A program made the translations under genes and the position numbers. A stretch of DNA of 64,000 nucleotides, from contig NZ_CP138632.1 of the NCBI RefSeq assembly GCF_036456085.1, forward strand, positions 1,469,001 through 1,533,000, read 5' to 3'. The DNA is from Veillonella parvula. GTDB lineage: Bacteria; Bacillota; Negativicutes; Veillonellales; Veillonellaceae. The notes beneath the pieces are model-generated. The model ran no database searches and had not been told where the DNA came from. It saw only the letters and a list, made by a program, of their open reading frames with translations. The stretch's first letter is position 1; every line of letters starts with the position of its first letter. Below are positions 50,952 to 58,819 of this stretch, piece after piece.

Positions 50952-51449
50952 CTATCCAAGTCGTTTACACAAGATCGCATAGAGTATCATGCTAATAATA
51001 ACGCTCATAACAGCTTGAATAGTATTAGTTAAAATACTTGCAATGGCTACGCCTGGGTCGAATACAAAGTATTCAGCGATAAAGTAGCCGGCTACGATAA
51101 CAATACCGCCTACGATAGTTGCTACCAAGGCAGAGGTAGTTGTCTTATTCTTATAGACAGTACCGACAAGATAGCCTTCAAGGCCTTTCACCACGAAGGT
51201 GATGGGTACAAAGACTACATAGCCGAGAAATAAATCGGCTAGCGCCGGGCCGAGAGCACCAATATAGGCGCCATATTTTCGACCTAATAATAGAGCTGAC
51301 GTCATAATAACGACATCTCCTACATTGAAATAGCCGCGAATGCCAGGTACTGGAATTTTCGTATACATTGTAAGCAATGTAGCGAGGGCAATCAATACGG
51401 CTGTGAGTACTAACATAGATGTAGTACTGCGGGTTTGAACGTGTTGCAT
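50952..51449 (-). CDS. ECF transporter S component
   Basis: A 165-residue membrane protein with five to six hydrophobic segments. The pattern GIRGYFNVGDVVIMTSALLLGRKYGAYIGALGPALADLFLG (about 35-75, quoted in part) is typical of the substrate-binding S components of energy-coupling-factor importers. It lacks adjacent EcfA/EcfT genes, so it probably uses a shared module. The vitamin is not evident; a pyrimidine/thiamin or other cofactor-like substrate is possible. The ATG at 51449 has AGGAGG; a longer frame to 51494 would run through the hairpin. It sits directly behind a terminator-like hairpin. Confidence 0.85.
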   Translation of the reverse strand: MQHVQTRSTTSMLVLTAVLIALATLLTMYTKIPVPGIRGYFNVGDVVIMTSALLLGRKYGAYIGALGPALADLFLGYVVFVPITFVVKGLEGYLVGTVYKNKTTTSALVATIVGGIVIVAGYFIAEYFVFDPGVAIASILTNTIQAVMSVIISMILYAILCKRLG

Positions 51450-51463
51450 AGCGTCCTCCTTAT

Positions 51464-51500
51464 AAAAAAATAGACATGTGACTATATCCATCACATGTCT
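51464..51500 (-). promoter_or_regulatory. Attenuator-like hairpin just before the ECF gene
   Basis: AGACATGTGA and TCACATGTCT form a perfect 10-bp stem with a 9-nt loop, followed on the minus strand by A then seven T, and only then by the ribosome site. This is a complete intrinsic terminator placed in the leader, as in riboswitch or attenuation control. A possible promoter (TTGCAG-17-TATAGT) lies only just upstream, which would leave no aptamer. Confidence 0.65.
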
Positions 51501-51682
51501 ATACTATATACCTTTATAGTAACACCTGCAAATAAAAGAAATTAACAATACTTCCTTAGCAAATTCTATTGTCATTTACTTTCAGAATAAATACTCTTCA
51601 CTAGACTTTAACTTAATATAGATACCATTTTACTATACAAATTGCTTCAACCTGACGATGATTAAATAGAAAGGAACTAGCC

Positions 51683-52249
51683 ATGAATATTTTAATCATT
51701 TACACCTATCCTAATCATCAAAGTTTTAATGACGCTATTCTGAAAGTAGTGCAACAGAATCTTTCAAAAGACCACAATGTGAACACCTTGGATTTATATG
51801 AGGAGCAGTTCGATCCTATATTGCGATTTGATGACACGCACAAACGTCGAGATTTAAGCACTGTGCCGGACATGGAAAAGTATCGCAACTTAATTACTTG
51901 GGCAGACCATTTCATCTTTATCTACCCAATTTGGTGGAGTGGTATGCCGGCAATGCTCAAAGGCTTTATCGATCGCGTGTTTACAGCGGGCTTTGCCTAT
52001 TCATACGGAAAACGAGGGCTTATAGGTCATTTACAGGGAAAATCCGCCTGGATCATCACCACCCACAATACTCCCGCCTTTTTGACGCCGTTTATTCAGG
52101 ACTATGGCAAGGTGTTAAAAAATCAAGTTCTGAAATCCTGTGGCATTAAACCGGTTACACATACCCAGTTGGCTGGCACAGAAAACAGCTCAGACGAAAA
52201 ACGCCGGCGCTTCTTAGACAAAATCGCTAATATCGCCGGAAGTATATAA
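51683..52249 (+). CDS. Flavodoxin-fold NAD(P)H-dependent oxidoreductase
   Basis: A 188-residue protein of the Flavodoxin_2 family (YwrO/KefF/NQO-like). FMN-binding elements are ILIIYTYPNHQSFNDAIL (about 3-20), IFIYPIWWSGMPAMLKGFIDRVF (about 78-100, quoted in part) and GKSAWIITTHNTP. These enzymes reduce quinones and other electrophiles by two electrons. The ATG at 51683 has an AAGGA site. It stands alone. Confidence 0.9.
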   Translation: MNILIIYTYPNHQSFNDAILKVVQQNLSKDHNVNTLDLYEEQFDPILRFDDTHKRRDLSTVPDMEKYRNLITWADHFIFIYPIWWSGMPAMLKGFIDRVFTAGFAYSYGKRGLIGHLQGKSAWIITTHNTPAFLTPFIQDYGKVLKNQVLKSCGIKPVTHTQLAGTENSSDEKRRRFLDKIANIAGSI

Positions 52250-52315
52250 AATTTATTATTCGTATAATTCTGGGTATCCTAATATGGAGTCATACTTCAA
52301 CGTAGCAATCTATTC

Positions 52316-52903
52316 CTAAATTCCATTAAACAATTCTAACAAAATAGCCTCTCGCTCTTTAGTTTGATTTAATAATGGTTTACATAGTAAAAGCACTTGA
52401 AGTGAATAGTAGTAGAAGCTAAAGTATAGGTCATCTGGAAACACCTCATCTTCCTCATACCGAATCATATCTTCATCTTCATCGTATACTTCAGACCAAA
52501 GGTATTCTTCGTCGAGCATATCCACAAAATTTGGTAATGGATCCGCATGTTCCAGCACAAGGCTATCTCTAATACTTTCAGCAATGACAATAAACAACTC
52601 TACTAATGCTTCTGCTAAATAACGAGCCACTTCATTTTGACCTTGCGCTTCAACGGCTTTTTTGAAAGTACGCAATAAAAAAATTAATGCAAACGGCGTA
52701 GAATGCCATAAAGTCGATTGATGTTCAATATTTAAGGCTATTTTCTTACCAGCCTCATCAACCGCATCAACACTCTCCATAGCCCATAAAGCATCTAGTT
52801 CCCCAGGAAAATCTGTGGCACGACCGTAAGCTGTCGTCAAACGATGCCACGGTATATCACTGATCTGCACAGTTTCCATGTATCTTTGAGTCACTGTATT
52901 CAT
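52316..52903 (-). CDS. Hypothetical acidic protein, possible immunity protein
   Basis: A 195-residue soluble protein that I cannot assign to a named family. IPWHRLTTAYGRATDFPG near residue 18 and HQSTLWHSTPFALIFLLRTF near 62 look like a helical repeat (HEAT-like) start. Residues about 130-155 are extremely acidic (Glu/Asp runs), a property common in immunity proteins that block basic nuclease toxins. Its downstream-upstream neighbour is a barstar homologue. The immunity role is inferred from acidity and position only. Confidence 0.55.
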   Translation of the reverse strand: MNTVTQRYMETVQISDIPWHRLTTAYGRATDFPGELDALWAMESVDAVDEAGKKIALNIEHQSTLWHSTPFALIFLLRTFKKAVEAQGQNEVARYLAEALVELFIVIAESIRDSLVLEHADPLPNFVDMLDEEYLWSEVYDEDEDMIRYEEDEVFPDDLYFSFYYYSLQVLLLCKPLLNQTKEREAILLELFNGI

Positions 52904-53034
52904 TATATCTACTCCTTGTATCTATGCCCTTTAACAATAATTATGTATGACCACTCTATTTTACCAATTCATAGGTATCTATAAAATGAAGAAATGAAGT
53001 TTACCTATCTAGACTTATATACAATACCCTATAT

Positions 53035-53355
53035 TTAGAGTTTCTCTAGTGTACAATCATGTCCACTATTATCTGTATCTAAGATGATTTCTTCAATCTC
53101 AGCCATTATTTCTCTCCCTAAATTTCTAATGCTTTTATCATAGGAAATCCACCGAATATGGATAGGCTCACCATATTCATGGCGACCAAAACCACCTCGG
53201 AGTACATCGTTGAAAGCATCTAGATTATCTCCGATATGCCAGCCTAAACCATCTGTAAACACAGCCTCTACTTCTTGATAGAACCCTTTTATATTAGAAA
53301 ATTTTCGACCATCAATAGTAAACACTTGTCTTGCTATCGCCTCTACAATCTCCAA
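53035..53355 (-). CDS. Barstar-family ribonuclease inhibitor
   Basis: A 106-residue protein matching barstar: TIDGRKFSNIKGFYQEVEAV at the N-terminus (the strand-helix of barstar), GWHIGDNLDAFNDVLRGGFG in the centre (family NLDAL/FxD motif), and an acidic second helix. Barstar inhibits barnase-type RNases by covering the active site with Asp/Glu. No barnase gene lies next to it on either side, so it is an orphan immunity gene, protective against toxins of neighbours or against a toxin encoded elsewhere. The start at 53355 has a GAGAGGATG site. Confidence 0.85.
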   Translation of the reverse strand: MEIVEAIARQVFTIDGRKFSNIKGFYQEVEAVFTDGLGWHIGDNLDAFNDVLRGGFGRHEYGEPIHIRWISYDKSIRNLGREIMAEIEEIILDTDNSGHDCTLEKL

Positions 53356-53425
53356 TTAATTCATCCTCTCCTTTTATCTTTTTATAGATATATAAAAGTT
53401 CAATATAAATCATATCGTAAAAATT

Positions 53426-53971
53426 TTATTTATCATCAATTTTATAAGGATATGGTGGATAAATTAACTTTAACTTAGACAACCGCTCTTTATAACCTTC
53501 TCCACTCCTTGTTACACCATAACTATCTCTAAACCATTCTTTCCCTTGAAAGTCTCTAAAGAATACACCTATCACTAGAAATTTAGACATTCCTAAGCCT
53601 CTATGTTTCATAGTAAAGTATTCTATATAATGCCCCCGTATCTCTCTAACATAACAAACTTTAGAAATACATTCACCATTAAATAAATCCATATTATTTA
53701 ATCCCTGAAGAATAATAACATCATATACCTTAAAATCAGATTTATTATTAATCACAACAAAAGACTCTCCTAACTCTTGTTGTCCCCCACGCTCAATAGC
53801 AGGTTCTATTTTAACGGCTTCACTAAGCGATTTATAGTACTGTTCTCTTCTCCAAAACTTTTCAGTATTTGTACGAGCCCTCCAACTATTATACAAACCA
53901 AAAAGCGAAATAAAAAAACTAGATATTGCTATAATAAGCCCCCAATCAAAAGTTTCTATATTCACAAACAT
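53426..53971 (-). CDS. Hypothetical membrane-anchored protein
   Basis: A 181-residue protein with one N-terminal transmembrane helix (about residues 10-28), followed by a basic segment (RARTNTEKFWRREQYY) and a beta-rich domain (about 65-175). I do not recognise the family. It is the first of three unknown or immunity genes in a row on the minus strand and may belong with them. The stop lies 70 bp upstream of the barstar gene. A GGGGGAA site precedes the ATG. Confidence 0.65.
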   Translation of the reverse strand: MFVNIETFDWGLIIAISSFFISLFGLYNSWRARTNTEKFWRREQYYKSLSEAVKIEPAIERGGQQELGESFVVINNKSDFKVYDVIILQGLNNMDLFNGECISKVCYVREIRGHYIEYFTMKHRGLGMSKFLVIGVFFRDFQGKEWFRDSYGVTRSGEGYKERLSKLKLIYPPYPYKIDDK

Positions 53972-54113
53972 ACTATTCCCCCTTAACTAATATATCCTCA
54001 CGGTACTACTATAATCATTCCATTAATAGAAGCTGTTATTATTACTAACACACCATATAATTCTAAAAAATAATACCAATAAATATCATACTATTGTCTT
54101 ACGTTGCTAAAAA

Positions 54114-54144
54114 AAGGAGATTACTTAATTCAAGTAACCTCCTT
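54114..54144 (-). terminator. Intrinsic terminator after tRNA-Arg
   Basis: A 13-bp stem with one mismatch (AAGGAGATTACTT with AAGTAACCTCCTT) followed by seven T on the minus strand. It is 87 bp past the tRNA. Confidence 0.8.
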
Positions 54145-54230
54145 AATTGTAGCCAAATCAGAAAATTGGCTTATCTACCAGGCTATTTCTACTTTTCTAT
54201 TATAAGAAAGAAATAGATATCTATTTTTAT

Positions 54231-54306
54231 GGTGCGCCTAGAGGGAATCGAACCCCCAACCTACAGTTTAGGAAACTGACGCTCTCTCCGGTTGAGCTAT
54301 AGACGC
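54231..54306 (-). tRNA. tRNA-Arg (anticodon CCT)
   Basis: A 76-nt cloverleaf with acceptor GCGTCTA/TAGGCGC, D-stem GCTC/GAGC, anticodon loop TTCCTAA (CCT), T-arm GGGGG-TTCGATT-CCCTC, and an encoded CCA end. One mismatch lies at 27-43 of the anticodon stem. It reads AGG, a rare Arg codon in many low-GC genomes. It is transcribed alone. Confidence 0.95.
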
Positions 54307-54354
54307 ATGTATACTTTATTATATCGTTTTTAATAAAGTATACGCAAGACATCC

Positions 54355-55362
54355 TTATTGTTGTAGGTATTGGTTATTCACTTGTTTTTGTTCTTCTGGG
54401 CTTAGGTTTTGGTAGCCTTTCGCTAGTGCACTTACCCAGGATCCGTAAGCAGGGTTTGGAAATACGACAAAAGTAGTACCAAAGTCCTCTTTATGATTGT
54501 CGATGATGGCATTTCTTTCAGCTAGTGTCTTGCCTTTTGTGCCAATAGGGAAATCACCGGCGTTATCGCCCATGTATACAACGACATAATATTTTTTAGC
54601 AATCATATCAAAGCGAGGTTGTTTATCAGAGTCTTTTTCGAATAGTAGTACATGGTCTTTATCGACAGATGGGAATCCTAGTTCTTTAAAATTCTGTATC
54701 GTTACGTCAAGGTTTACAGGTGCGTAGCGATTTGAAACATAGAAGATTTCTACCCCTTGTTTATGAACTTCATTTAAAAATTCAACGGCTCCAGGCATGG
54801 CTTGCGATTTTCCTTGATGCACGGCTTGACGCCACCAAGGAGCATCAAAACGACCATTACCGTTTGCTATACTTTCACCCATCAACTTGGTATTGTCCAC
54901 TACGGTTTCGTCCGCATCAAGAACGATAGCTAAAGGTTTTCTTTGATGAGATGGATCAGTAACGGCCATCTTAACGGCATTCATTGCCACATTGTACCCT
55001 TGATACGCCAACGCTCTGTACTCTGCAGAGGTGCGCATCCATAGCAAGCCCATCGTTTCAGTTTCGGCTTGGTACTGTTGCTTTTGCTTGAGGGCTTCCT
55101 GTGCCACTACATCATTAGCTACTACATTATTAGCTACTACATTATTAGTTACTGTATGATTTGCTGTAGCACTAACTCCATCATTCTTAACTGCTGTAAC
55201 AGTAACAGGCTGAGCTGGTTGAGCCTGCGTTACAATAGCTGCGGGAGCAGAGTTATTTGCTTTCACCGTCGCAGGAGAATTCGCCTGTACTACAGATCCA
55301 ATACAAAGGCTTCCTCCAATACAAGCCACCGCCACATACCATGCCAAACTACTAGATTTCAT
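54355..55362 (-). CDS. Secreted class C acid phosphatase (5'-nucleotidase, e(P4) type)
   Basis: A 335-residue HAD-superfamily phosphatase. A signal peptide (about residues 1-27) is cleaved after VVQA; the lipobox of the e(P4) lipoproteins is absent. A low-complexity segment (about 28-90), with an NNVVA/NDVVA repeat, leads to the catalytic domain: LDADETVVDNT (the DxDxT motif, about 149-159), VSNRYAPVN, and MGDNAGDF (about 255-262). In Haemophilus the enzyme dephosphorylates NMN to nicotinamide riboside for uptake; here a related role is possible. A terminator-like hairpin lies in its leader. Confidence 0.9.
   Translation of the reverse strand: MKSSSLAWYVAVACIGGSLCIGSVVQANSPATVKANNSAPAAIVTQAQPAQPVTVTAVKNDGVSATANHTVTNNVVANNVVANDVVAQEALKQKQQYQAETETMGLLWMRTSAEYRALAYQGYNVAMNAVKMAVTDPSHQRKPLAIVLDADETVVDNTKLMGESIANGNGRFDAPWWRQAVHQGKSQAMPGAVEFLNEVHKQGVEIFYVSNRYAPVNLDVTIQNFKELGFPSVDKDHVLLFEKDSDKQPRFDMIAKKYYVVVYMGDNAGDFPIGTKGKTLAERNAIIDNHKEDFGTTFVVFPNPAYGSWVSALAKGYQNLSPEEQKQVNNQYLQQ
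55107..55157 (-). repeat. 15-bp tandem repeat inside the acid phosphatase gene
   Basis: Three copies of a 15-bp unit (ATTAGCTACTACATT on the plus strand) code for NNVVA, NNVVA and NDVVA. The unit length keeps the frame, so copy number can vary without loss of function. Confidence 0.8.
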
Positions 55363-55468
55363 AACTGCCTCCTATTCACATGTAACATTTCGTGCAAATT
55401 CAACACATCATATAATTCTACATAGTTATACTAAAATCCTATTAAAATTTGTATATTTCTGAAAGTAA

Positions 55469-55529
55469 AAAAGAGCCTATGCACCATACCATAAATCGAT
55501 TCGATTCAGGTAGTTGCTTAGGCTCTTTT
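55469..55529 (-). terminator. Terminator-like hairpin between divergent genes
   Basis: AAAAGAGCCTA/TAGGCTCTTTT flank a 39-nt loop with extra pairing; a T-run follows on the minus strand. It lies 107 bp upstream of the acid phosphatase start, in the leader or at the end of an unknown short RNA. Confidence 0.65.
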
Positions 55530-55631
55530 AGGAGTTAATAAGTACGGTTTTAAATCTATCTATGCAAAAACTATGCTATAATACAGCTATTGATGGTATT
55601 AGAGATTTCTTACTAAAGAGAGGTATATGTA

Positions 55632-56513
55632 ATGAAACTATGTAAACGATCAATTATTGTCAGTTCACTATTAGCTGTATTAGCTATATCATCTGCATAT
55701 GCAGCTGCCCCTGTGCAATCTACCGAAAACACAGATACTGCTATAGTTGATATGGATTACTCCAATCTTCCAGAGCTAAAAAAATCTATCGAAAGTGCAA
55801 CACCGGCTATGGTCCAATCTACTCTTGCTGCTTCTAAGGGAAAGCCTACTAAAGATAAGCCCGTCTATTCGACAGTCACTATGACCGGTAACCGTGTTGT
55901 ATCCGTAAAGACCTACAAAACTAAAGAAGAACAAGAAAAGGCCATGTTAAAGGAGCGTGAACGCTTAGACAAGGTCAGTGCGAAACGTCGTGCTAAACGG
56001 AAAAATGAAACTCGCGCAGATATGCTAAAAGGTTTAAAAGCAATACCTATGTATCCACCTGTTAATGAAACACGAGCATTACAAAGCGAAATGTTCTCTC
56101 AACCATTTGGGAGACAACTCGATTTGCGTTTAGTAGAGGCCTACACACAAGATTATGACAAGGCCAAACCCGGCGATATTTATGTCTATGCAGATTATGT
56201 GGACTATACATCTAAGCAGCTATTAGGTGAAAAAGATGGTACTACGGCTATTTCAGCCATGATTCTACGTACAATCATGAGAAAAGACGAAAACAAAGCT
56301 TTCAGCATCGATGTAAATGCGTACTTCATAAATCCAACAACACATACGATTTCCATAAGTCGTTCTGAAGATGTAAAAGGCATCAATATCAAGAAAAGTG
56401 AAATAGCTGAAACCGTATTTAAACTACCGACACACCAGCTACAACCGGGTGATTCACAATATGAAATTGCTAAGCTTATGTATCAAGACCTAACAAGTAA
56501 AAAATTTGATTAG
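55632..56513 (+). CDS. Hypothetical secreted protein
   Basis: A 293-residue protein with a signal peptide (about residues 1-24, cleavage after AYA). The next 100 residues are charged and helical, including a Lys/Arg-rich stretch (about 95-130: KERERLDKVSAKRRAKRKNE). The C-terminal 150 residues are a mixed alpha/beta domain (LDLRLVEAYTQDYDKAKPGD). No family is recognised. A TATAAT box at 55577-55582 and an AGAGAGG site before the ATG support expression. It would be periplasmic or surface exposed. Confidence 0.7.
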   Translation: MKLCKRSIIVSSLLAVLAISSAYAAAPVQSTENTDTAIVDMDYSNLPELKKSIESATPAMVQSTLAASKGKPTKDKPVYSTVTMTGNRVVSVKTYKTKEEQEKAMLKERERLDKVSAKRRAKRKNETRADMLKGLKAIPMYPPVNETRALQSEMFSQPFGRQLDLRLVEAYTQDYDKAKPGDIYVYADYVDYTSKQLLGEKDGTTAISAMILRTIMRKDENKAFSIDVNAYFINPTTHTISISRSEDVKGINIKKSEIAETVFKLPTHQLQPGDSQYEIAKLMYQDLTSKKFD

Positions 56514-56541
56514 TAATATTAAAATACACTCTCCACAACAA

Positions 56542-56582
56542 AAGCCCCTCCTTACTATGAACTACATAGCAAGGAGGGGCTT
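56542..56582. terminator. Bidirectional terminator between the secreted protein and katA
   Basis: A strong 12-bp stem (AAGCCCCTCCTT with AAGGAGGGGCTT) with an inner ATG/CAT pair lies between two convergent genes. Confidence 0.85.
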
Positions 56583-56666
56583 CGTGTTAGTTTAAGGAAG
56601 TTCTTTTATCGCGTTAGTATTGTGTAGATAAACTATTTTAATATTGTTTAAATAGTATCGTTAGTC

Positions 56667-58130
56667 TTATTTTACATCGCTAAAATCGATGTTCATGCCC
56701 AAGGCTTTAGCAACGCCTTCACCATAAGCAGGATCACATTGATAGCAATGTTTTGCATGACGTTCTTTGATGAAATCAGGTACACCATTCATAGCCGCTG
56801 CGGTATTTTCAAACAAAACTTGTTGTTGTTCAGGGCTCATGAGGCGGAATAATTTACCTGGTTGTGTGAAGAAGTCAGAGTCGTCTTCATAGAAATCATA
56901 TTGGTAAGCTGGACCAGATACATCGAGAGGAGGATTTTTGAATTCTGGTTGTTCAGCCCATTCACCAAAGCTATTTGGTGCGTAGCCAATTGTTGACCCA
57001 TGGTTTCCATCTATACGACCTTGACCATCGCGATGATAGATATTTACAGGGCATTTAGCGGCATTAACAGGGATTTGATAATAATTTGCCCCTAAACGAT
57101 AGCGTTGCGCATCGGCATAAGAGAACAAGCGACCTTGAAGCATTCTATCAGGAGAGAAGGATACACCTGGAATGATAGTTGTTGGTGCAAATGCAGCTTG
57201 TTCTACATCTTGGAAATAATTTTCTGGGTTACGGTTAAGTTCCATCACACCGACTTCGATCAATGGGAATTCGTCATGATACCATACTTTTGTTAAATCG
57301 AATGGATTGTATGGCATATTGTTAGCTTGTTCTTCCGTCATCACTTGGATGCATAATTTCCATTTAGGGAAATCGCCTCTTTCAATAGCCTCAAAGAGGT
57401 CACGTTGGTGACTTTCACGGTCACTCGCCACCACATTAGCCGCCTCAGCATCGGAAAGATTTTCAATCGGCTGTTGGCAAACCCAATGGAATTTAACCCA
57501 TACGCGCTCATCGTTTTCGTTGATAAGACTGTATGTATGACTGCCGAAACCATGCATTGTGCGGTAGGATTTAGGAATACCACGGTCACTCATGACGATT
57601 GTTACTTGGTGGATCGCCTCTGGCAAGCTAGTCCAGAAATCCCAGTTTGCTGTCGCATCGCGAAGATTTGTTTTCGGATTCCGTTTTACAGCGCGGTTCA
57701 AATCAGGGAATTGCAATGGATCGCGAATAAAGAATACAGGTGTATTGTTACCTACGAGGTCCCAGTTCCCTTCTTCCGTATAGAATTTTACGGCAAAGCC
57801 ACGAATATCGCGTTCTGCATCGGCCGCACCACGCTCCCCGGCAACTGTGGAGAAACGCACAAATAACGGTGTTTGCTTGCCTACTTCAGAGAAAATTTTT
57901 GCTTTCGTATATTTTGTAATGTCATTGGTTACTGTGAAAGTACCAAATGCACCGGATCCTTTAGCATGCATACGGCGTTCAGGAATCACTTCGCGCTCAA
58001 AATGAGCTAATTTCTCCATGAGCCAAACATCTTGCATCAATACAGGACCACGTTTACCTGCTGTAGCAGAGTTGCGATTATCTGGTACGGGAGCACCAAA
58101 GGCTGTTGTTAGTTTCTTTTCATTATTCAT
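56667..58130 (-). CDS. katA: Monofunctional haem catalase
   Basis: A 487-residue clade-3-size catalase converting hydrogen peroxide to water and oxygen. The catalytic His is in [17 protein letters not shown] (about residue 54), the Asn in [11 protein letters not shown] (about 127), and the haem-ligand Tyr in [14 protein letters not shown] (about 337). Catalase is unusual in strict anaerobes and varies between Veillonella species. A perfect 29-bp palindrome of Fur/PerR type lies 86 bp upstream, suggesting peroxide- or iron-responsive repression. The gene is monocistronic. Confidence 0.96.
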   Translation of the reverse strand: MNNEKKLTTAFGAPVPDNRNSATAGKRGPVLMQDVWLMEKLAHFEREVIPERRMHAKGSGAFGTFTVTNDITKYTKAKIFSEVGKQTPLFVRFSTVAGERGAADAERDIRGFAVKFYTEEGNWDLVGNNTPVFFIRDPLQFPDLNRAVKRNPKTNLRDATANWDFWTSLPEAIHQVTIVMSDRGIPKSYRTMHGFGSHTYSLINENDERVWVKFHWVCQQPIENLSDAEAANVVASDRESHQRDLFEAIERGDFPKWKLCIQVMTEEQANNMPYNPFDLTKVWYHDEFPLIEVGVMELNRNPENYFQDVEQAAFAPTTIIPGVSFSPDRMLQGRLFSYADAQRYRLGANYYQIPVNAAKCPVNIYHRDGQGRIDGNHGSTIGYAPNSFGEWAEQPEFKNPPLDVSGPAYQYDFYEDDSDFFTQPGKLFRLMSPEQQQVLFENTAAAMNGVPDFIKERHAKHCYQCDPAYGEGVAKALGMNIDFSDVK

Positions 58131-58215
58131 GTTACAAACTCCTACTTAGAGATCAAAATGAAAGTAATTTACTTTACATAATTTTTAAATCATACATCTT
58201 AATTACGATAAAAAT

Positions 58216-58244
58216 TATTAATGGATAATTATTATCCATTAATA
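58216..58244. promoter_or_regulatory. Perfect 14-1-14 palindrome upstream of katA (PerR/Fur-type operator)
   Basis: TATTAATGGATAAT, a central T, and the exact complement. The core GGATAATTATTATCC is the Fur/PerR 7-1-7 motif with altered outer bases. It lies 86-114 bp upstream of the katA start. Confidence 0.75.
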
Positions 58245-58395
58245 TGTAATTAGAATATCACAAATTTTTTAACATAACAACCCTAAACTTTTACAAATCT
58301 TGTATACACGATATCATTTATAATTTTAAAATGAGAATTTCAATGCTATATATTTAAAACCTATTAAGATATACCTACAAAAATACGCAAAACAA

Positions 58396-58438
58396 AAAAC
58401 ACCTTGTTTCTACTAACTTGTAGATCACAAGGTGTTTT
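58396..58438 (-). terminator. Intrinsic terminator after the 94-residue unknown gene
   Basis: A perfect 12-bp stem AAAACACCTTGT/ACAAGGTGTTTT with a 19-nt loop, 9 bp past the stop. Confidence 0.8.
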
Positions 58439-58446
58439 CATTCAAT

Positions 58447-58731
58447 TTATGCTGGACGACTCCAGTCAACTTGTACGTCGATTGCTTCCCACATGCGTGT
58501 TAAAGCTAACTTAAGGTTATCCAAAGATTCTAATGGTTTTACGGTCAACCGTTCATACGTATCAAGACCTGTAGCATGCTCAATAGCATGTTCATTATTT
58601 AAGTAAGCGATTACCTTATCAACCCACTCTTGTTCAGGTAAATCTACGGACACTGTTTTTGTTTCTGTATCATAAGACAAGAAACCATTGCTGTTTACGC
58701 CATAATGGATGGCCACACGAAATAAACTCAT
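58447..58731 (-). CDS. Hypothetical protein, 94 residues
   Basis: A small soluble protein (MSLFRVAIHYGVNSNGFLSY...) that I do not recognise. It has a beta-strand start, a central helix (QEWVDKVIAYLNNEH) and a Trp-containing C-terminus (MWEAIDVQVDW). AGAGAGG precedes the ATG at 58731, which is preferred over the longer frame to 58773. It stands 89 bp downstream of dinB and may be part of that operon. Confidence 0.7.
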   Translation of the reverse strand: MSLFRVAIHYGVNSNGFLSYDTETKTVSVDLPEQEWVDKVIAYLNNEHAIEHATGLDTYERLTVKPLESLDNLKLALTRMWEAIDVQVDWSRPA

Positions 58732-58819
58732 ATCTATACCTCTCTTGCGGTAATTTATTAACACTACACCCATATTGTAACATGAACAATTATATTAGCG
58801 AAAGTATTCAATATAAACT

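Larger units (their letters stand above)
58131..58446. other. 316-bp promoter region of katA
   Basis: AT-rich, no gene. It carries the katA palindrome (58216-58244) and, at 58396-58438, the terminator of the next gene. Confidence 0.6.
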
